64,000 nucleotides of DNA from Lachnospiraceae bacterium. Lineage in GTDB: Bacteria; Bacillota; Clostridia; Lachnospirales; Lachnospiraceae. Shown one piece after another: positions 24,950 to 33,286 of the stretch. The notes under the pieces were generated by a model, which ran no database searches, was not told the DNA's origin, and saw only the letters and a program-made list of their open reading frames with translations. The DNA is taken from the NCBI GenBank assembly GCA_028689585.1, contig JAQVCW010000013.1:1-64000 (forward strand), written 5' to 3'. Position 1 is the first letter of the stretch, and the number at the start of each line of letters is the position of its first letter. A program made the position numbers and the translations under genes.

Positions 24950-26374
24950 ATGTCTGGAGAAAAGGCTGTTCTTTTGGAGTATTTGAAGAAAACTCCGGAA
25001 GAGAAAAAAAAGAAAAAAATCAATTCGCTGCAGATTATGGCACCGGGATTTCTGGGTGTCATTTTGCTGGGAGGGCTGCTGCTGACCTTTCCGGTCTTTA
25101 ACACGGATGGGAAATGGCTGAACTTTATTGATGCTCTGTTTACCTCCTGCAGTGCGGTCTGCGTGACCGGCCTGGTGACGATCGTACCGGCTGTTCAATT
25201 TACGCTGGCAGGAAAAATCCTCCTTCTGCTGCTGATTCAGATCGGCGGTATGGGAGTCATTGTCTGCGTGATGTGGTTTATGGTGCTGATCAAGCGGAAA
25301 ATTACGCTTAATGCCAGAGTCATCATACAGGAATATTTCAATATGGATACCATGAGCGGTCTGGTGCGCATGCTGCTTTATGTGGCGAAAGGTACGCTGG
25401 TAGTAGAAGGCTGCGGCGCTGTATTATACTCTTTTTATTTTATTCCGTCCTACGGCATTTTGCGGGGGATCTGGTATTCTGTATTTCATGCCATATCCGC
25501 TTTCTGTAATGCGGGGATTGACATTCTGGGAGAGGACAGCTTCGCACGTTTCGTATCCAATCCATGGATGAATCTGGTGACCATACTTCTGATTGTCATG
25601 GGCGGACTGGGATTTATGGTATGGAAAGACCTCACTCTGTTTTTAAAAAGGATCTTTTTACAAAAGGATCCTTTGGGAAGATCGGTGAAAAGGCTGACAC
25701 TGCAGACAAAAATCGTAGTGATCATGACGGTTTCCCTGATCGTGTTTGGCATGCTGTTTTTCCTGGCAGCGGAATATCATAATCCGGAAACCCTGGGACC
25801 GCTGAATGCCGGGGAAAAATGGCTGGCGGCTCTGTTTCAGTCAGTGACCACCAGGACAGCGGGATTTTATACCATATCCCAGGGAGGGCTGCGGGATGCT
25901 TCCAAATTTGTATCCTGTATTCTAATGTTTATCGGAGGCTCTCCGGTGGGAACTGCCGGCGGTATCAAGACGGTGACGCTGGCGGTGCTGCTGCTGACCT
26001 GCTGGTCTATCCTGAAGGGGCATGAAGATACCGAATGCTTTCGAAGAAAGATCGCCAACAGCATATTGCGCAGCGCTGTAGTGGTCTTTGGCGTTGGCCT
26101 GTTCCTTCTGCTGGCCGGAACCACGGCGCTTTCTCTGCTGGAACCGGGTGCATCCCTGCTGGACTGCATGTACGAGGTGGCATCCGCGGTGGCTACAGTG
26201 GGCCTGACAGCGGGCCTGACACCGGGCTTGAAGGCAGCCAGTAAGCTGGTGATCATTGTGCTGATGTATATGGGCCGGATCGGGCCGATCACTTTGCCGA
26301 TGATTCTGGCAGCCCGCCTTGGACGGAAGAATGATAACCGGACACTGCCGCAGGAGCATATTGTGGTAGGCTAG
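24950..26374 (+). CDS. KtrB/TrkH-type potassium transporter
   Basis: Potassium-translocating subunit with four M1-P-M2 repeats. The pore loops are visible as SAVCVTGL, AISAFCNAGID, TTRTAGFYT and ASAVATVGLT, each keeping the filter glycine. About 474 residues, closer to KtrB than to the longer TrkH. A Lys-rich cytoplasmic N-terminus (EEKKKKK) precedes the first helix. The regulatory partner lies 126 bases downstream. Confidence 0.92.
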   Translation: MSGEKAVLLEYLKKTPEEKKKKKINSLQIMAPGFLGVILLGGLLLTFPVFNTDGKWLNFIDALFTSCSAVCVTGLVTIVPAVQFTLAGKILLLLLIQIGGMGVIVCVMWFMVLIKRKITLNARVIIQEYFNMDTMSGLVRMLLYVAKGTLVVEGCGAVLYSFYFIPSYGILRGIWYSVFHAISAFCNAGIDILGEDSFARFVSNPWMNLVTILLIVMGGLGFMVWKDLTLFLKRIFLQKDPLGRSVKRLTLQTKIVVIMTVSLIVFGMLFFLAAEYHNPETLGPLNAGEKWLAALFQSVTTRTAGFYTISQGGLRDASKFVSCILMFIGGSPVGTAGGIKTVTLAVLLLTCWSILKGHEDTECFRRKIANSILRSAVVVFGVGLFLLLAGTTALSLLEPGASLLDCMYEVASAVATVGLTAGLTPGLKAASKLVIIVLMYMGRIGPITLPMILAARLGRKNDNRTLPQEHIVVG

Positions 26375-26500
26375 TACATCGTTTCCTAAATAACTACCAC
26401 ATTAAGCTTGTCTATATTTCCGATAGCACCAGCCAATCGTGAAGCGTGTCACGGGGCACGGAGAGAACAGTAACCATGCAGGAAAGGATTGGAGGAAGAC

Positions 26501-27148
26501 ATGAAGAAACAGTATGTAGTATTTGGAGTAGACCGGTTTGGCGCCAGCGTGGCCAGAACCCTGGAAAAAGCCGGCTGTCAGGTAATCGCAGTGGATAAGG
26601 ACTCAGAAAAGATTCAGGCAATTGCAGATGATGTCAGCTACGCTCTGACTGCAGATGTGGAGGATCCGGAGACCATAAAAAATATGGGGCTGCGGAATGT
26701 GGACGGAGCAGTCATCACGATGGTGGACAATATGGAAGCCAGCATCGTATCAGCCATGATGTGCCAGGAAATGGGACTGAAGTATATTGTAGCCAGAGCA
26801 AAAAATAAAATGCATGGCCAGATACTGGAAAAGATCGGAGTTTCCAAGATCGTCTATCCGGAGCAGGAGATGGGAGAGCGCGTGGGCAGGTTCATCGCAG
26901 CGCAGGATTTTATGGACTGGGTATCCTTGTCTCCGAATTTCAGCCTGGTGGAAATGATGACACCGCCGGAATGGGCCGGCAAATCTCTGGCAGAGCTGAA
27001 TCTGCGGAACAAATATGGTTTCAATATCGTAGGAATGAAAAAGGAAGACCAGATGCAGCTCCAGCTTCAGCCAAATGCGCCGCTGGAAGCCGATACCGTT
27101 CTCTATGTGATCGGAAAAAATACGGATCTGGAAAAATTCCAGAATTAA
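26501..27148 (+). CDS. KtrA/TrkA-type potassium channel regulatory subunit
   Basis: Cytoplasmic RCK protein: N-terminal Rossmann domain (YVVFGVDRFGASVARTLEKAG, then Asp-containing VIAVDKD at strand 2) and C-terminal RCK_C domain from about residue 135. It gates the adjacent pore in response to nucleotides. The glycine-rich loop reads G-V-D-R-F-G, with Asp in place of the usual second Gly (GLGRFG). GGAGG at 26491-26495 supports ATG 26501. Confidence 0.9.
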   Translation: MKKQYVVFGVDRFGASVARTLEKAGCQVIAVDKDSEKIQAIADDVSYALTADVEDPETIKNMGLRNVDGAVITMVDNMEASIVSAMMCQEMGLKYIVARAKNKMHGQILEKIGVSKIVYPEQEMGERVGRFIAAQDFMDWVSLSPNFSLVEMMTPPEWAGKSLAELNLRNKYGFNIVGMKKEDQMQLQLQPNAPLEADTVLYVIGKNTDLEKFQN

Positions 27149-27266
27149 ATTTCAGGAAATAAGAAATGATTTCAGGCAGTCCACGTTCCTTCCAATGCGC
27201 GGAAACGTTGAATTTTTTAAATTGTATATAAAATTAAAAAAATATTAATAAAATCAAAAATAACAA

Positions 27267-27295
27267 TTGACAGAACAGAAGTACTGTGCTAAAAT
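27267..27295 (+). promoter_or_regulatory. Promoter of tRNA-Thr
   Basis: TTGACA (27267-27272), 17 bases, TAAAAT (27290-27295). Confidence 0.8.
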
Positions 27296-27327
27296 CATTA
27301 ACTGTAGCGGTGATGAACCGTATACAG

Positions 27328-27400
27328 GCTGCTGTGGCTCAGTCGGTAGAGCGTCACATTGGTAATGTGGAGGTCACCGGTTCGATTCCGGTCAGCAGCT
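27328..27400 (+). tRNA. tRNA-Thr (anticodon GGT)
   Basis: Acceptor GCTGCTG/CAGCAGC, D-arm GCTC/GAGC, anticodon loop TTGGTAA, T-arm ACCGG/CCGGT around TTCGATT, discriminator T. Confidence 0.95.
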
Positions 27401-27413
27401 TTCAATCGAAAAA

Positions 27414-27450
27414 GCGGAAATCCTTATAGACAGAGGATTTCCGCTGTTTT
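27414..27450 (+). terminator. Terminator of tRNA-Thr
   Basis: 10-bp stem GCGGAAATCC (27414-27423)/GGATTTCCGC (27435-27444) followed by TGTTTT. Confidence 0.85.
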
Positions 27451-27592
27451 ATGTCCGGAAATGTGAGTAAATACCTACCGAATACCTGCCGTGCGTGATG
27501 CAGCAATATATTTTCGAGTTTATCAGATGCCCTGGCAGGCATGCCGCGTCGGTCGTGAACAGTACCCGGCGATGTGATTTTAAAATTGGAAT

Positions 27593-27621
27593 TTGACAAA
27601 TCACATAGTATTGACTATAAT
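27593..27621 (+). promoter_or_regulatory. Strong promoter of the antitoxin RNA
   Basis: TTGACA (27593-27598), 17-base spacer, TATAAT (27616-27621): both hexamers are consensus. No open frame follows before the terminator at 27690-27742, so the product is an untranslated RNA. Confidence 0.8.
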
Positions 27622-27627
27622 ATACTT

Positions 27628-27742
27628 AACAAGACAGCCGATAAGGAAGGTCAAATCTTCCCGTCCCGGCGAAATCAACTGACAGTTACAATAAGTAAGC
27701 CGCCTGGACTCGCCAAAGCACAGGGCGGCTTACTTATTTTTT
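27628..27742 (+). ncRNA. Candidate antisense antitoxin RNA of a type I toxin-antitoxin pair
   Basis: RNA of about 115 nt expected from the consensus promoter at 27593 to the T-run after the 15-bp terminator hairpin. Its 3' part (about 27690-27742) is complementary to the 3' end of the toxin mRNA from the opposite strand, the arrangement of RatA with TxpA in Bacillus. Start and end are inferred from promoter and terminator positions only. Confidence 0.65.
27690..27742. terminator. Shared bidirectional terminator of toxin and antitoxin
   Basis: 15-bp perfect stem AATAAGTAAGCCGCC (27690-27704)/GGCGGCTTACTTATT (27724-27738), T-run on the + side. The toxin stop codon lies in the right arm, so the terminator serves both convergent transcripts. 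Confidence 0.85.
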
Positions 27743-27810
27743 AAATTTAGAATTGCCACGATCAGAAGACCGATGGTTAAAATAACCATGAATTCCTCAT
27801 ATGTACTCAT
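27730..27810 (-). CDS. Holin-like type I toxin peptide (26 residues)
   Basis: A 26-residue hydrophobic peptide beginning MSTYEEFMVILTIGLL and ending LNLKNK: short charged N-terminus, one membrane helix (about residues 8-21), basic tail. This is the pattern of Firmicutes putative holin-like toxins (TxpA/BsrG-like, starting MSTYEEL). A ribosome site GGAAAGGGG lies 7 bases upstream. It probably inserts in the inner face of the membrane when antisense control fails. Promoter candidate on the minus strand near 27877-27909. It is shorter than usual gene-calling limits, so easily missed. Confidence 0.75.
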   Translation of the reverse strand: MSTYEEFMVILTIGLLIVAILNLKNK

Positions 27811-27869
27811 AAGCATACCCCTTTCCGCAAGACTCGGAACGGGAGTATGGCCGCCCTACCGGCTGCCCG

Positions 27870-27889
27870 GTTAAGTATATTATTGTCAA
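27870..27889 (-). promoter_or_regulatory. Toxin promoter region, inverted copy of the antitoxin promoter
   Basis: On the minus strand this reads TTGACAATAATATACTTAAC, matching TTGACTATAATATACTTAAC at 27611-27630 on the plus strand with one change. Similarity continues downstream (CAGCCGaTA versus CAGCCGgTA). The -10 is AATAAT or TAATAT with a weak TTGCTT -35 at 27904-27909. The pair suggests the two promoters came from an inverted duplication. Confidence 0.55.
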
Positions 27890-27931
27890 GGTTTGAAGTC
27901 CTAAAGCAATTACGTTGTTTTTGCGTGCGGT

Positions 27932-29050
27932 CTAACTTAAAAATTCCTGAATATAGGGAAGGGCCGCTCCGATGGCAATATTATGCTTTGGCATTTTGCT
28001 GATCCGGATAAAATCGGGTTCTTCCGGAAAGGGTGTCATCTGCTGAATCTGAGCGTGTAAAAAGGCGATGTCATTTTCCGAAAAGTAAGGAGCCAGATGC
28101 CCCCCCAGGATAAAGTCAGCATCATAAATCAAATGCAGAATATTGATGGCCTTTGCAAGATTAGTAAGGTAAGCCGTCCATCGCCCCAAGATGGACGGCT
28201 CTTTTTCCTTTAGCTGATCAAAGAAGTCATCCAGATTTTCTGTCTCTGAAAGAAGAGAGCTTACGGAGCACAGGGTTTCCATGCAGCCGGTTTTGCCGCA
28301 GTAGCACAGAGAACCATGGGGATCCAGTTGGAGATGCTCGATGGTGGCGGTGTGGCCGTGCTTCCCGGACAGTATTTTGCCGTCGGAAATGATGGCGGCG
28401 CCCAGGTGCCGGCTGAGAGAAAGATAAAATACGTTCTGCAGCCCCTGAGAGGTCCACAGCTCCGAAACAGCGGCGCTGTCCGCATCATGGATAAAGGAGC
28501 AGGGGTAAGGCAGATATCTGCCAAGAGCGTTAATGGAAAGTCCGGTGCAGGAGAGAATCCTTCCATAGAGCACGGTCTGCTTATCCGGAGTGATCAGTCC
28601 CTGCATAGCAAAACCAATTCCGAGAATCTGCTCTTCCTTCAGATTCAGACCGGTCTTAAAATCAAGAATCTTTTCTGCTACTGTCTTGTAGTAGGCGTCT
28701 TCATTCCGGTAGGAAATTTCGTATACCAGACGGTCTATTTTTTCCCCATAGAGATTGACGGCGATCATTTTCACTTCTTTATTTACGATCTCCACACCGA
28801 TACCCACACGAAAGTCCGGAACGATGGAATAGGCGGATGCCTTTCTGCCCACGAATTCCGTATCAATCTGACCGCTTTTGGTGATCAGTCCTTCTTCCTC
28901 CAGAGCAGCCAGGTTCGTGGTCACTGTGGGACGGCTCAGATGCAGGTCATAGGAAAGCTCCTGCTGGGATACGCTTTTCTTATTATAAATATAATGATAA
29001 ATCAGATGCCGGTTATTCTGCTTGATCTGATTTGGAGTAATACTTTTCAT
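27932..29050 (-). CDS. ROK-family transcriptional regulator (NagC/XylR type)
   Basis: N-terminal winged helix-turn-helix (residues 1-65: SVSQQELSYDLHLSRPTVTTNL is the recognition unit) fused to a ROK sugar-kinase-like domain with the zinc site GSLCYCGKTGCMETLCS. Such proteins repress sugar genes and release DNA on binding the sugar or its phosphate. The kinase ATP loop is poorly kept, as usual for regulators. AAGGAG lies 7 bases before the start. It is divergent from the dehydrogenase-kinase-symporter cluster, and two near-identical 25-bp palindromes lie in the shared 208-base gap. Confidence 0.9.
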   Translation of the reverse strand: MKSITPNQIKQNNRHLIYHYIYNKKSVSQQELSYDLHLSRPTVTTNLAALEEEGLITKSGQIDTEFVGRKASAYSIVPDFRVGIGVEIVNKEVKMIAVNLYGEKIDRLVYEISYRNEDAYYKTVAEKILDFKTGLNLKEEQILGIGFAMQGLITPDKQTVLYGRILSCTGLSINALGRYLPYPCSFIHDADSAAVSELWTSQGLQNVFYLSLSRHLGAAIISDGKILSGKHGHTATIEHLQLDPHGSLCYCGKTGCMETLCSVSSLLSETENLDDFFDQLKEKEPSILGRWTAYLTNLAKAINILHLIYDADFILGGHLAPYFSENDIAFLHAQIQQMTPFPEEPDFIRISKMPKHNIAIGAALPYIQEFLS

Positions 29051-29130
29051 GGATATTCTCCTTAACGAATGTACAGCTTAATGTTTGATTCGTAATTATA
29101 ACATTCCTCCCTCCAAAAATCCATTGTGCA

Positions 29131-29155
29131 ATTTTGCTAAATCATTTTACAAAAT
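29131..29155. promoter_or_regulatory. Candidate ROK operator O1
   Basis: 25-bp near-palindrome with arms ATTTTG...CAAAAT (10 of 12 pairs match around the central C). It shares TAAATCATTTTACAAAAT (29138-29155) exactly with O2. Lies upstream of the dehydrogenase promoter and beside the repressor's own -10 (TATAAT on the minus strand, 29095-29100). Confidence 0.65.
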
Positions 29156-29173
29156 ACTGTGAAACATTACAGA

Positions 29174-29202
29174 TTGACGAAACGCGATTTCGAATGTATT
29201 AT
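29174..29202 (+). promoter_or_regulatory. Promoter of the polyol gene cluster
   Basis: TTGACG (29174-29179), 17 bases, TATTAT (29197-29202), located between the two operator candidates. Confidence 0.7.
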
Positions 29203-29210
29203 GTAATTAC

Positions 29211-29235
29211 AATTTGATAAATCATTTTACAAAAT
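29211..29235. promoter_or_regulatory. Candidate ROK operator O2
   Basis: Second copy of the 25-bp site, centred exactly 80 bp from O1 and overlapping the start of the transcript. Arms AATTTG...CAAAAT; 9 of 12 pairs match. Confidence 0.65.
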
Positions 29236-29258
29236 AAATTCAAAAAAAGGAGAAAAAA

Positions 29259-30035
29259 ATGGGAATTATTGAAAAGATGAGACTGGATGGAAAAAAAGGT
29301 TTTGTAACAGGAGCAGCAAGAGGCATTGGTAAATGTACTGCTACCGCATTTGCAGAGGCGGGTGCTGATGTGGCAATCGTGGATCTGGACTACGAAGAGG
29401 CAAAGAAGACAGCGGCAGAGCTGGCAGAGAAGACCGGAAGAAAAGTAATTGCCATCAAGACAGACTGCACAGATAAAGAGCAGGTGGACGAGATGGTAAA
29501 GCAGGTGGTTGCAGAGCTGGGCGGGCTGAATTTCTGTCATAATAATGCAGGCATCTGCATCAACGCACCGGCGGAAGAGATGACCTACGAACAGTGGAAT
29601 AAGGTAATCAATATCAACCTGAACGGCATTTTTCTTACGGATATCGCAGCCGGAAAATATATGCTGGAAAATGGCGGAGGCTCCATTATCAACACAGCTT
29701 CCATGTCAGCTCACATTGTGAATGTACCTCAGCCTCAGTGTGCTTACAATGCATCAAAAGCAGGTGTGATCCAGTTGACAAAATCCCTGGCGATTGAGTG
29801 GGCAAAACGCGGTGTCCGTGTGAACTGCATCAGCCCGGGCTACATTGGAACAGAACTTACTTTGAATTCCCCGACCTTAATTCCGCTGATTGAAAAGTGG
29901 AATGAGATGGCTCCGATGGGAAGAATGGGAAAACCGGAAGAACTGGAGTCCATTTGCGTATACCTGGCGGGAGATACCAGTTCCTTTACCACAGGCTCTG
30001 ATTTCATTCTGGACGGAGCATTTACCTGCTTCTAA
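29259..30035 (+). CDS. SDR family NAD(P)-dependent oxidoreductase, probable polyol dehydrogenase
   Basis: Classical short-chain dehydrogenase, 258 residues: cofactor loop TGAARGIG (17-24), Asp42 after strand 2 (favouring NAD), NNAG at 95-98, catalytic Ser150, Tyr163 and Lys167 in YNASKAG. Sequence alone resembles 3-oxoacyl-ACP reductases as well as sorbitol/arabitol dehydrogenases; the following FGGY kinase and GPH symporter point to oxidation of a sugar alcohol to a ketose (inference). AAAGGAG supports ATG 29259. First gene of an operon controlled by the divergent ROK regulator. Confidence 0.85.
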   Translation: MGIIEKMRLDGKKGFVTGAARGIGKCTATAFAEAGADVAIVDLDYEEAKKTAAELAEKTGRKVIAIKTDCTDKEQVDEMVKQVVAELGGLNFCHNNAGICINAPAEEMTYEQWNKVININLNGIFLTDIAAGKYMLENGGGSIINTASMSAHIVNVPQPQCAYNASKAGVIQLTKSLAIEWAKRGVRVNCISPGYIGTELTLNSPTLIPLIEKWNEMAPMGRMGKPEELESICVYLAGDTSSFTTGSDFILDGAFTCF

Positions 30036-30084
30036 AGAAGAGCAGCAGCCACAGCGCAGAAGATCTGGCAGAAAGGAAGTTGTT

Positions 30085-31677
30085 ATGAACAGAAAAGAAT
30101 TAATCAAAAACGGCAGTACCGCATTGGGAATTGAACTTGGCTCTACCAGAATCAAAAGCGTTCTTGTGGATTATCAGGGAAATGTGCTGGCAACCGGCAC
30201 CTATGACTGGGAAAATTCATTTGTAAATAATATCTGGACCTATGGTCTGGAGGAGATTCATGAGGGCCTGCGCCAGTGCTACCGGTCCCTGCGGGAAAAG
30301 GTAGAAGCGGACTACGGCATCACGCTCCGGAAAACAGGAGCAATCGGCATCAGCGCCATGATGCATGGATATATGGCATTGGATCAAGGGGGAAATCAGC
30401 TTGCACCCTTCCAGACCTGGAGAAATACCAATACCCAGGAAGCAGCGGACGAACTCACGGAGCTGTTTCAGTTCAATATTCCCCTTCGCTGGACGGTGGC
30501 CCACCTCTACCAGAGAATACTGGATCAGGAACCGCATGTGGAAAAACTGGATTTTGTGTCCACTCTGAGTGGATACATTCACTGGAAGCTCACCGGCAGA
30601 AAAGTAATCGGTATCGGAGATGCTTCCGGCATGTTCCCCATTGATTCTGATACCCGCGATTATGACCGGAAAATGATGAAGCAGTTTAATGCTCTGATCG
30701 AAAGGTACGGGTATGCATGGAAAACAGAGGAGCTCTTTCCTCAGGTGCTGGTGGCCGGGGAAGAAGCCGGAAGACTGACATCCGAGGGAGCAGCCTTTCT
30801 GGATGAAACCGGAAATCTGGAAGCGGGAATTCCCTTCTGCCCGCCGGAAGGAGATGCAGGCACCGGTATGGCAGCCACCAATTCCGTGGCTCCCGGCACC
30901 GGAAATGTGTCAGCAGGCACCAGCACCTTTGCAATGATTGTTCTGGAAAAACAGTTGTCCAGGCTTTATCGGGAGATCGATATGGTGACTACGCCCACCG
31001 GTTTTCCCTGTGCCATGTCCCATGCTAACAATGGAACCTCCGATCTGAATGCATGGGTTAATCTGTTCGGTGAGTTTGCCGGACTGATGGGGATGCAGGC
31101 AAAACAGAGCGAGCTGTTTGAAAAACTCTATACCTGTTCCCTGAAGGGAGAGAAAGACTGCGGCGGCCTTCTGGCTTACGGATACTATTCCGGAGAAAAT
31201 ATCACCATGATCAATGAAGGACGGCTTGCATTTTTACGCACACCGGAAAGCAGATTTAATCTGGCGAATTTCATGAGAGTTCATCTGTATACCTCCTTAG
31301 GCGCAGTGAAGCTGGGACTGGATATTCTGACAGAAAAAGAAAAAGTAAAAGTGGAACGGATCATGGGACATGGCGGTCTTTTCAAGACCAAAGGCGTCGG
31401 CCAGAGATATCTGGCAGCGGCAGTGAATGCACCTGTTACCGTGATGGATACCGCCAGCGAAGGCGGTGCATGGGGAATTGCTGTGCTGGCAGCATACCTT
31501 GCAGATAAAAAACCAGGAGAGACACTGGAAACATATCTGGAAAAACGTATTTTCGCCAAGATGACAGGAGAGACCTGCACCCCGGAGAAAGAAGATGTAG
31601 AAGGATTTCAGACATTTATGAAACGATATGAAGCGGGGCTTGCAATTGAAAAAAGTGCAATTGAAAATATGAAATAG
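30085..31677 (+). CDS. FGGY-family carbohydrate kinase
   Basis: Sugar kinase of 530 residues with two ASKHA domains. ATP/phosphate loop [15 protein letters not shown] (residues about 15-29), sugar-site loop [13 protein letters not shown], and the C-terminal adenosine motif [20 protein letters not shown] with [10 protein letters not shown]. The first loop has Glu where most members have Asp (DxGT). Relatives phosphorylate xylulose, ribulose and similar ketoses. GAAAGGAAG precedes ATG 30085, 49 bases after the dehydrogenase; longer in-frame starts run inside that gene. Expected to phosphorylate the ketose made by the dehydrogenase. Confidence 0.87.
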   Translation: MNRKELIKNGSTALGIELGSTRIKSVLVDYQGNVLATGTYDWENSFVNNIWTYGLEEIHEGLRQCYRSLREKVEADYGITLRKTGAIGISAMMHGYMALDQGGNQLAPFQTWRNTNTQEAADELTELFQFNIPLRWTVAHLYQRILDQEPHVEKLDFVSTLSGYIHWKLTGRKVIGIGDASGMFPIDSDTRDYDRKMMKQFNALIERYGYAWKTEELFPQVLVAGEEAGRLTSEGAAFLDETGNLEAGIPFCPPEGDAGTGMAATNSVAPGTGNVSAGTSTFAMIVLEKQLSRLYREIDMVTTPTGFPCAMSHANNGTSDLNAWVNLFGEFAGLMGMQAKQSELFEKLYTCSLKGEKDCGGLLAYGYYSGENITMINEGRLAFLRTPESRFNLANFMRVHLYTSLGAVKLGLDILTEKEKVKVERIMGHGGLFKTKGVGQRYLAAAVNAPVTVMDTASEGGAWGIAVLAAYLADKKPGETLETYLEKRIFAKMTGETCTPEKEDVEGFQTFMKRYEAGLAIEKSAIENMK

Positions 31678-31680
31678 TAT

Positions 31681-31708
31681 AAGGCAAATTCAGGATGGGC
31701 TGATGTTC
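31681..31708 (+). repeat. Dispersed 5'-leader stem-loop element, copy E (3' half only)
   Basis: Only AAGGCAAATTCAGGATGGGC and TGATGTTC are present; the 5' half is missing right after the kinase stop. It ends 20 nt before the symporter start, the same spacing as intact copies. Confidence 0.75.
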
Positions 31709-31728
31709 GAAGGTAAGGAGAAGGAAAT

Positions 31729-33069
31729 ATGGGAAAATGGGGCAAACGGATAGGATATGGAATTGGAGATCTGGGATGTAATCTGGTATTTAGTACAATG
31801 GCATCCTATCTTATGGTTTTTTACACCGATGTATTTGGCATCACGGCAGCAGCAGCCGGAACCATGATGCTGGTAACAAAATTTATTGATGCTCTGACGG
31901 ATACCGGAATGGGATTGATCGTGGACAGAACCCACACAAAATGGGGACAGGGAAGACCTTACTTTCTGTTTGGTGCAGTGCCGTTTGCAGTGTTTACAGT
32001 TATGACATTTTTTATTCCGAATTTTAGCAGCGGCGGCAAGCTGATATGGGCATATGTGACCTATTGTCTGCTCTGTACCGCATATACAGTGGTCAATATT
32101 CCGCTGAATACGATTGTTCCGAGACTTACCTCGGATATTCATGAAAGAGATATTCTGGTATCTACAAGAATGGTCTGCGCCATGGCGGGTACGGCGATTG
32201 TTATGACCATAACCTCTCCGATGGTTCAATTTTTTGGACAGGGAAATGAGGCAAAGGGCTATCTGATCACCATGACGATCTATGGAATTGTGGCTATGTG
32301 TATTTTCTTTTTCACATTTGCCAGTACAAAAGAAGTGGTTCCGCTCACGGTAAATCAGAAGCACACTTCTTTGAAAGAGGACTTCAAGGGCCTGACAGGC
32401 CAGGCATGGCTTTTATTTTTACTTAATTTGTTCTATTTTTCCTTGTATGTAGTCAGAAGCACCACAGTTATTTATTATTTCAAATATAACCTTGGAAGAA
32501 CGGACTGGCTGTCTCTGGTGGGTATCCTTGGAATTTTATCCGGACTTCCCATGCTGCTGATCTTGCCATCTCTGGAAAAGCGCTTCAGCAAGAAGAACCT
32601 AATGTTTTTCAGCATCCTGCTGTATGTGGCAGGGGATCTGCTGATCTTTGCGGGAAGAAATTCTGCAGTCTGTCTTCTGACCGGCCTGATTATCACCGGA
32701 CTTGGAATATATGGTATTTTTGGAATTACCTTTGCCATGCAACCGGACGTCATCGACTATTCAGAATACAAGAAAAATGTGAGCGTTTCCGGACTGATCG
32801 CAGCATTTCAGGGATTTTTCGTAAAAGGCGGAATGGGACTGACCAGCTTTGTCATCGGCATATTTCTCAAGAATGGCGGTTATGTGGCTAATGCAGTACA
32901 GACGCCGAAAGCACTTTCTTATATTGAAGTCTGCTTTATCTGGATCCCGATCGTACTGTGTGCGCTCATCGCATTGGTTACCTATTTTTACAAACTGGAT
33001 GACGTGAGAGGAAAAATGACAGAAGAACTGGAATTAAGAAGAAGCCTGGCAGTACAGACAGCAGAATAG
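31729..33069 (+). CDS. GPH-family sugar:cation symporter (MelB-like MFS)
   Basis: Twelve-helix transporter of the glycoside-pentoside-hexuronide family. N-terminal GYGIGDLGCNLVF and the cation-site DVFGITAAAAGTMMLVTKFIDALTD, then the cytoplasmic loop TKWGQGRPYFLFGAVPF, are characteristic; the central loop and FAMQPDVIDYSEYKKNV complete the pattern. It would import a glycoside, pentose or polyol with Na+ or H+. AAGGAGAAGG supports ATG 31729. Third gene of the ROK-regulated operon, ended by a strong terminator. Confidence 0.9.
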   Translation: MGKWGKRIGYGIGDLGCNLVFSTMASYLMVFYTDVFGITAAAAGTMMLVTKFIDALTDTGMGLIVDRTHTKWGQGRPYFLFGAVPFAVFTVMTFFIPNFSSGGKLIWAYVTYCLLCTAYTVVNIPLNTIVPRLTSDIHERDILVSTRMVCAMAGTAIVMTITSPMVQFFGQGNEAKGYLITMTIYGIVAMCIFFFTFASTKEVVPLTVNQKHTSLKEDFKGLTGQAWLLFLLNLFYFSLYVVRSTTVIYYFKYNLGRTDWLSLVGILGILSGLPMLLILPSLEKRFSKKNLMFFSILLYVAGDLLIFAGRNSAVCLLTGLIITGLGIYGIFGITFAMQPDVIDYSEYKKNVSVSGLIAAFQGFFVKGGMGLTSFVIGIFLKNGGYVANAVQTPKALSYIEVCFIWIPIVLCALIALVTYFYKLDDVRGKMTEELELRRSLAVQTAE

Positions 33070-33101
33070 GACGGCCTTTCACATCCGGCCGGGACGCTGA
33101 C

Positions 33102-33158
33102 AAAACAGGCACCTTCCATCATTGGATTTAAAATCCGTTGATGGAAGGTGCCTGTTTT
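33102..33158. terminator. Bidirectional terminator between convergent genes
   Basis: 20-bp perfect stem with arms AAAACAGGCACCTTCCATCA (33102-33121) and its complement (33139-33158), A-run on the left and T-run on the right, so it works for both the symporter and the minus-strand guanine deaminase. Confidence 0.92.
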
Positions 33159-33162
33159 GATT

Positions 33163-33204
33163 CTCGTATAGAAAAGTGCTCCTATACGAGAACAGCCTTC
33201 GGCA
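33163..33204. repeat. CTCGTATAG hairpin repeat, copy 1
   Basis: CTCGTATAG (33163-33171) and CTATACGAG (33182-33190) around AAAAGTGCTC, followed by AACAGCCTTCGGCA. The same sequence recurs at 57845. A truncated relative (ACGAGAACAGCCT) is at 40556. The tail CCTTCGGCAAATGG is the reverse complement of part of the leader element. Confidence 0.75.
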
Positions 33205-33286
33205 AATGGATGCGCACTGAGCGCGGAACAAAAGCAGTGCTGCCACAGAAAATGCCCAGAGCAGCCTGCGCCTATTTTTGAGTCAG

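Noticed and set aside
27611-27889. Insertion sequence bounded by 20-bp inverted repeats
   Set aside because: There is no transposase, and the repeats coincide with the promoters of the toxin and antitoxin transcripts.
28316-29065. 249-codon frame on the + strand
   Set aside because: Exactly antisense to the ROK regulator, whose HTH and zinc motifs are convincing; shadow frame.
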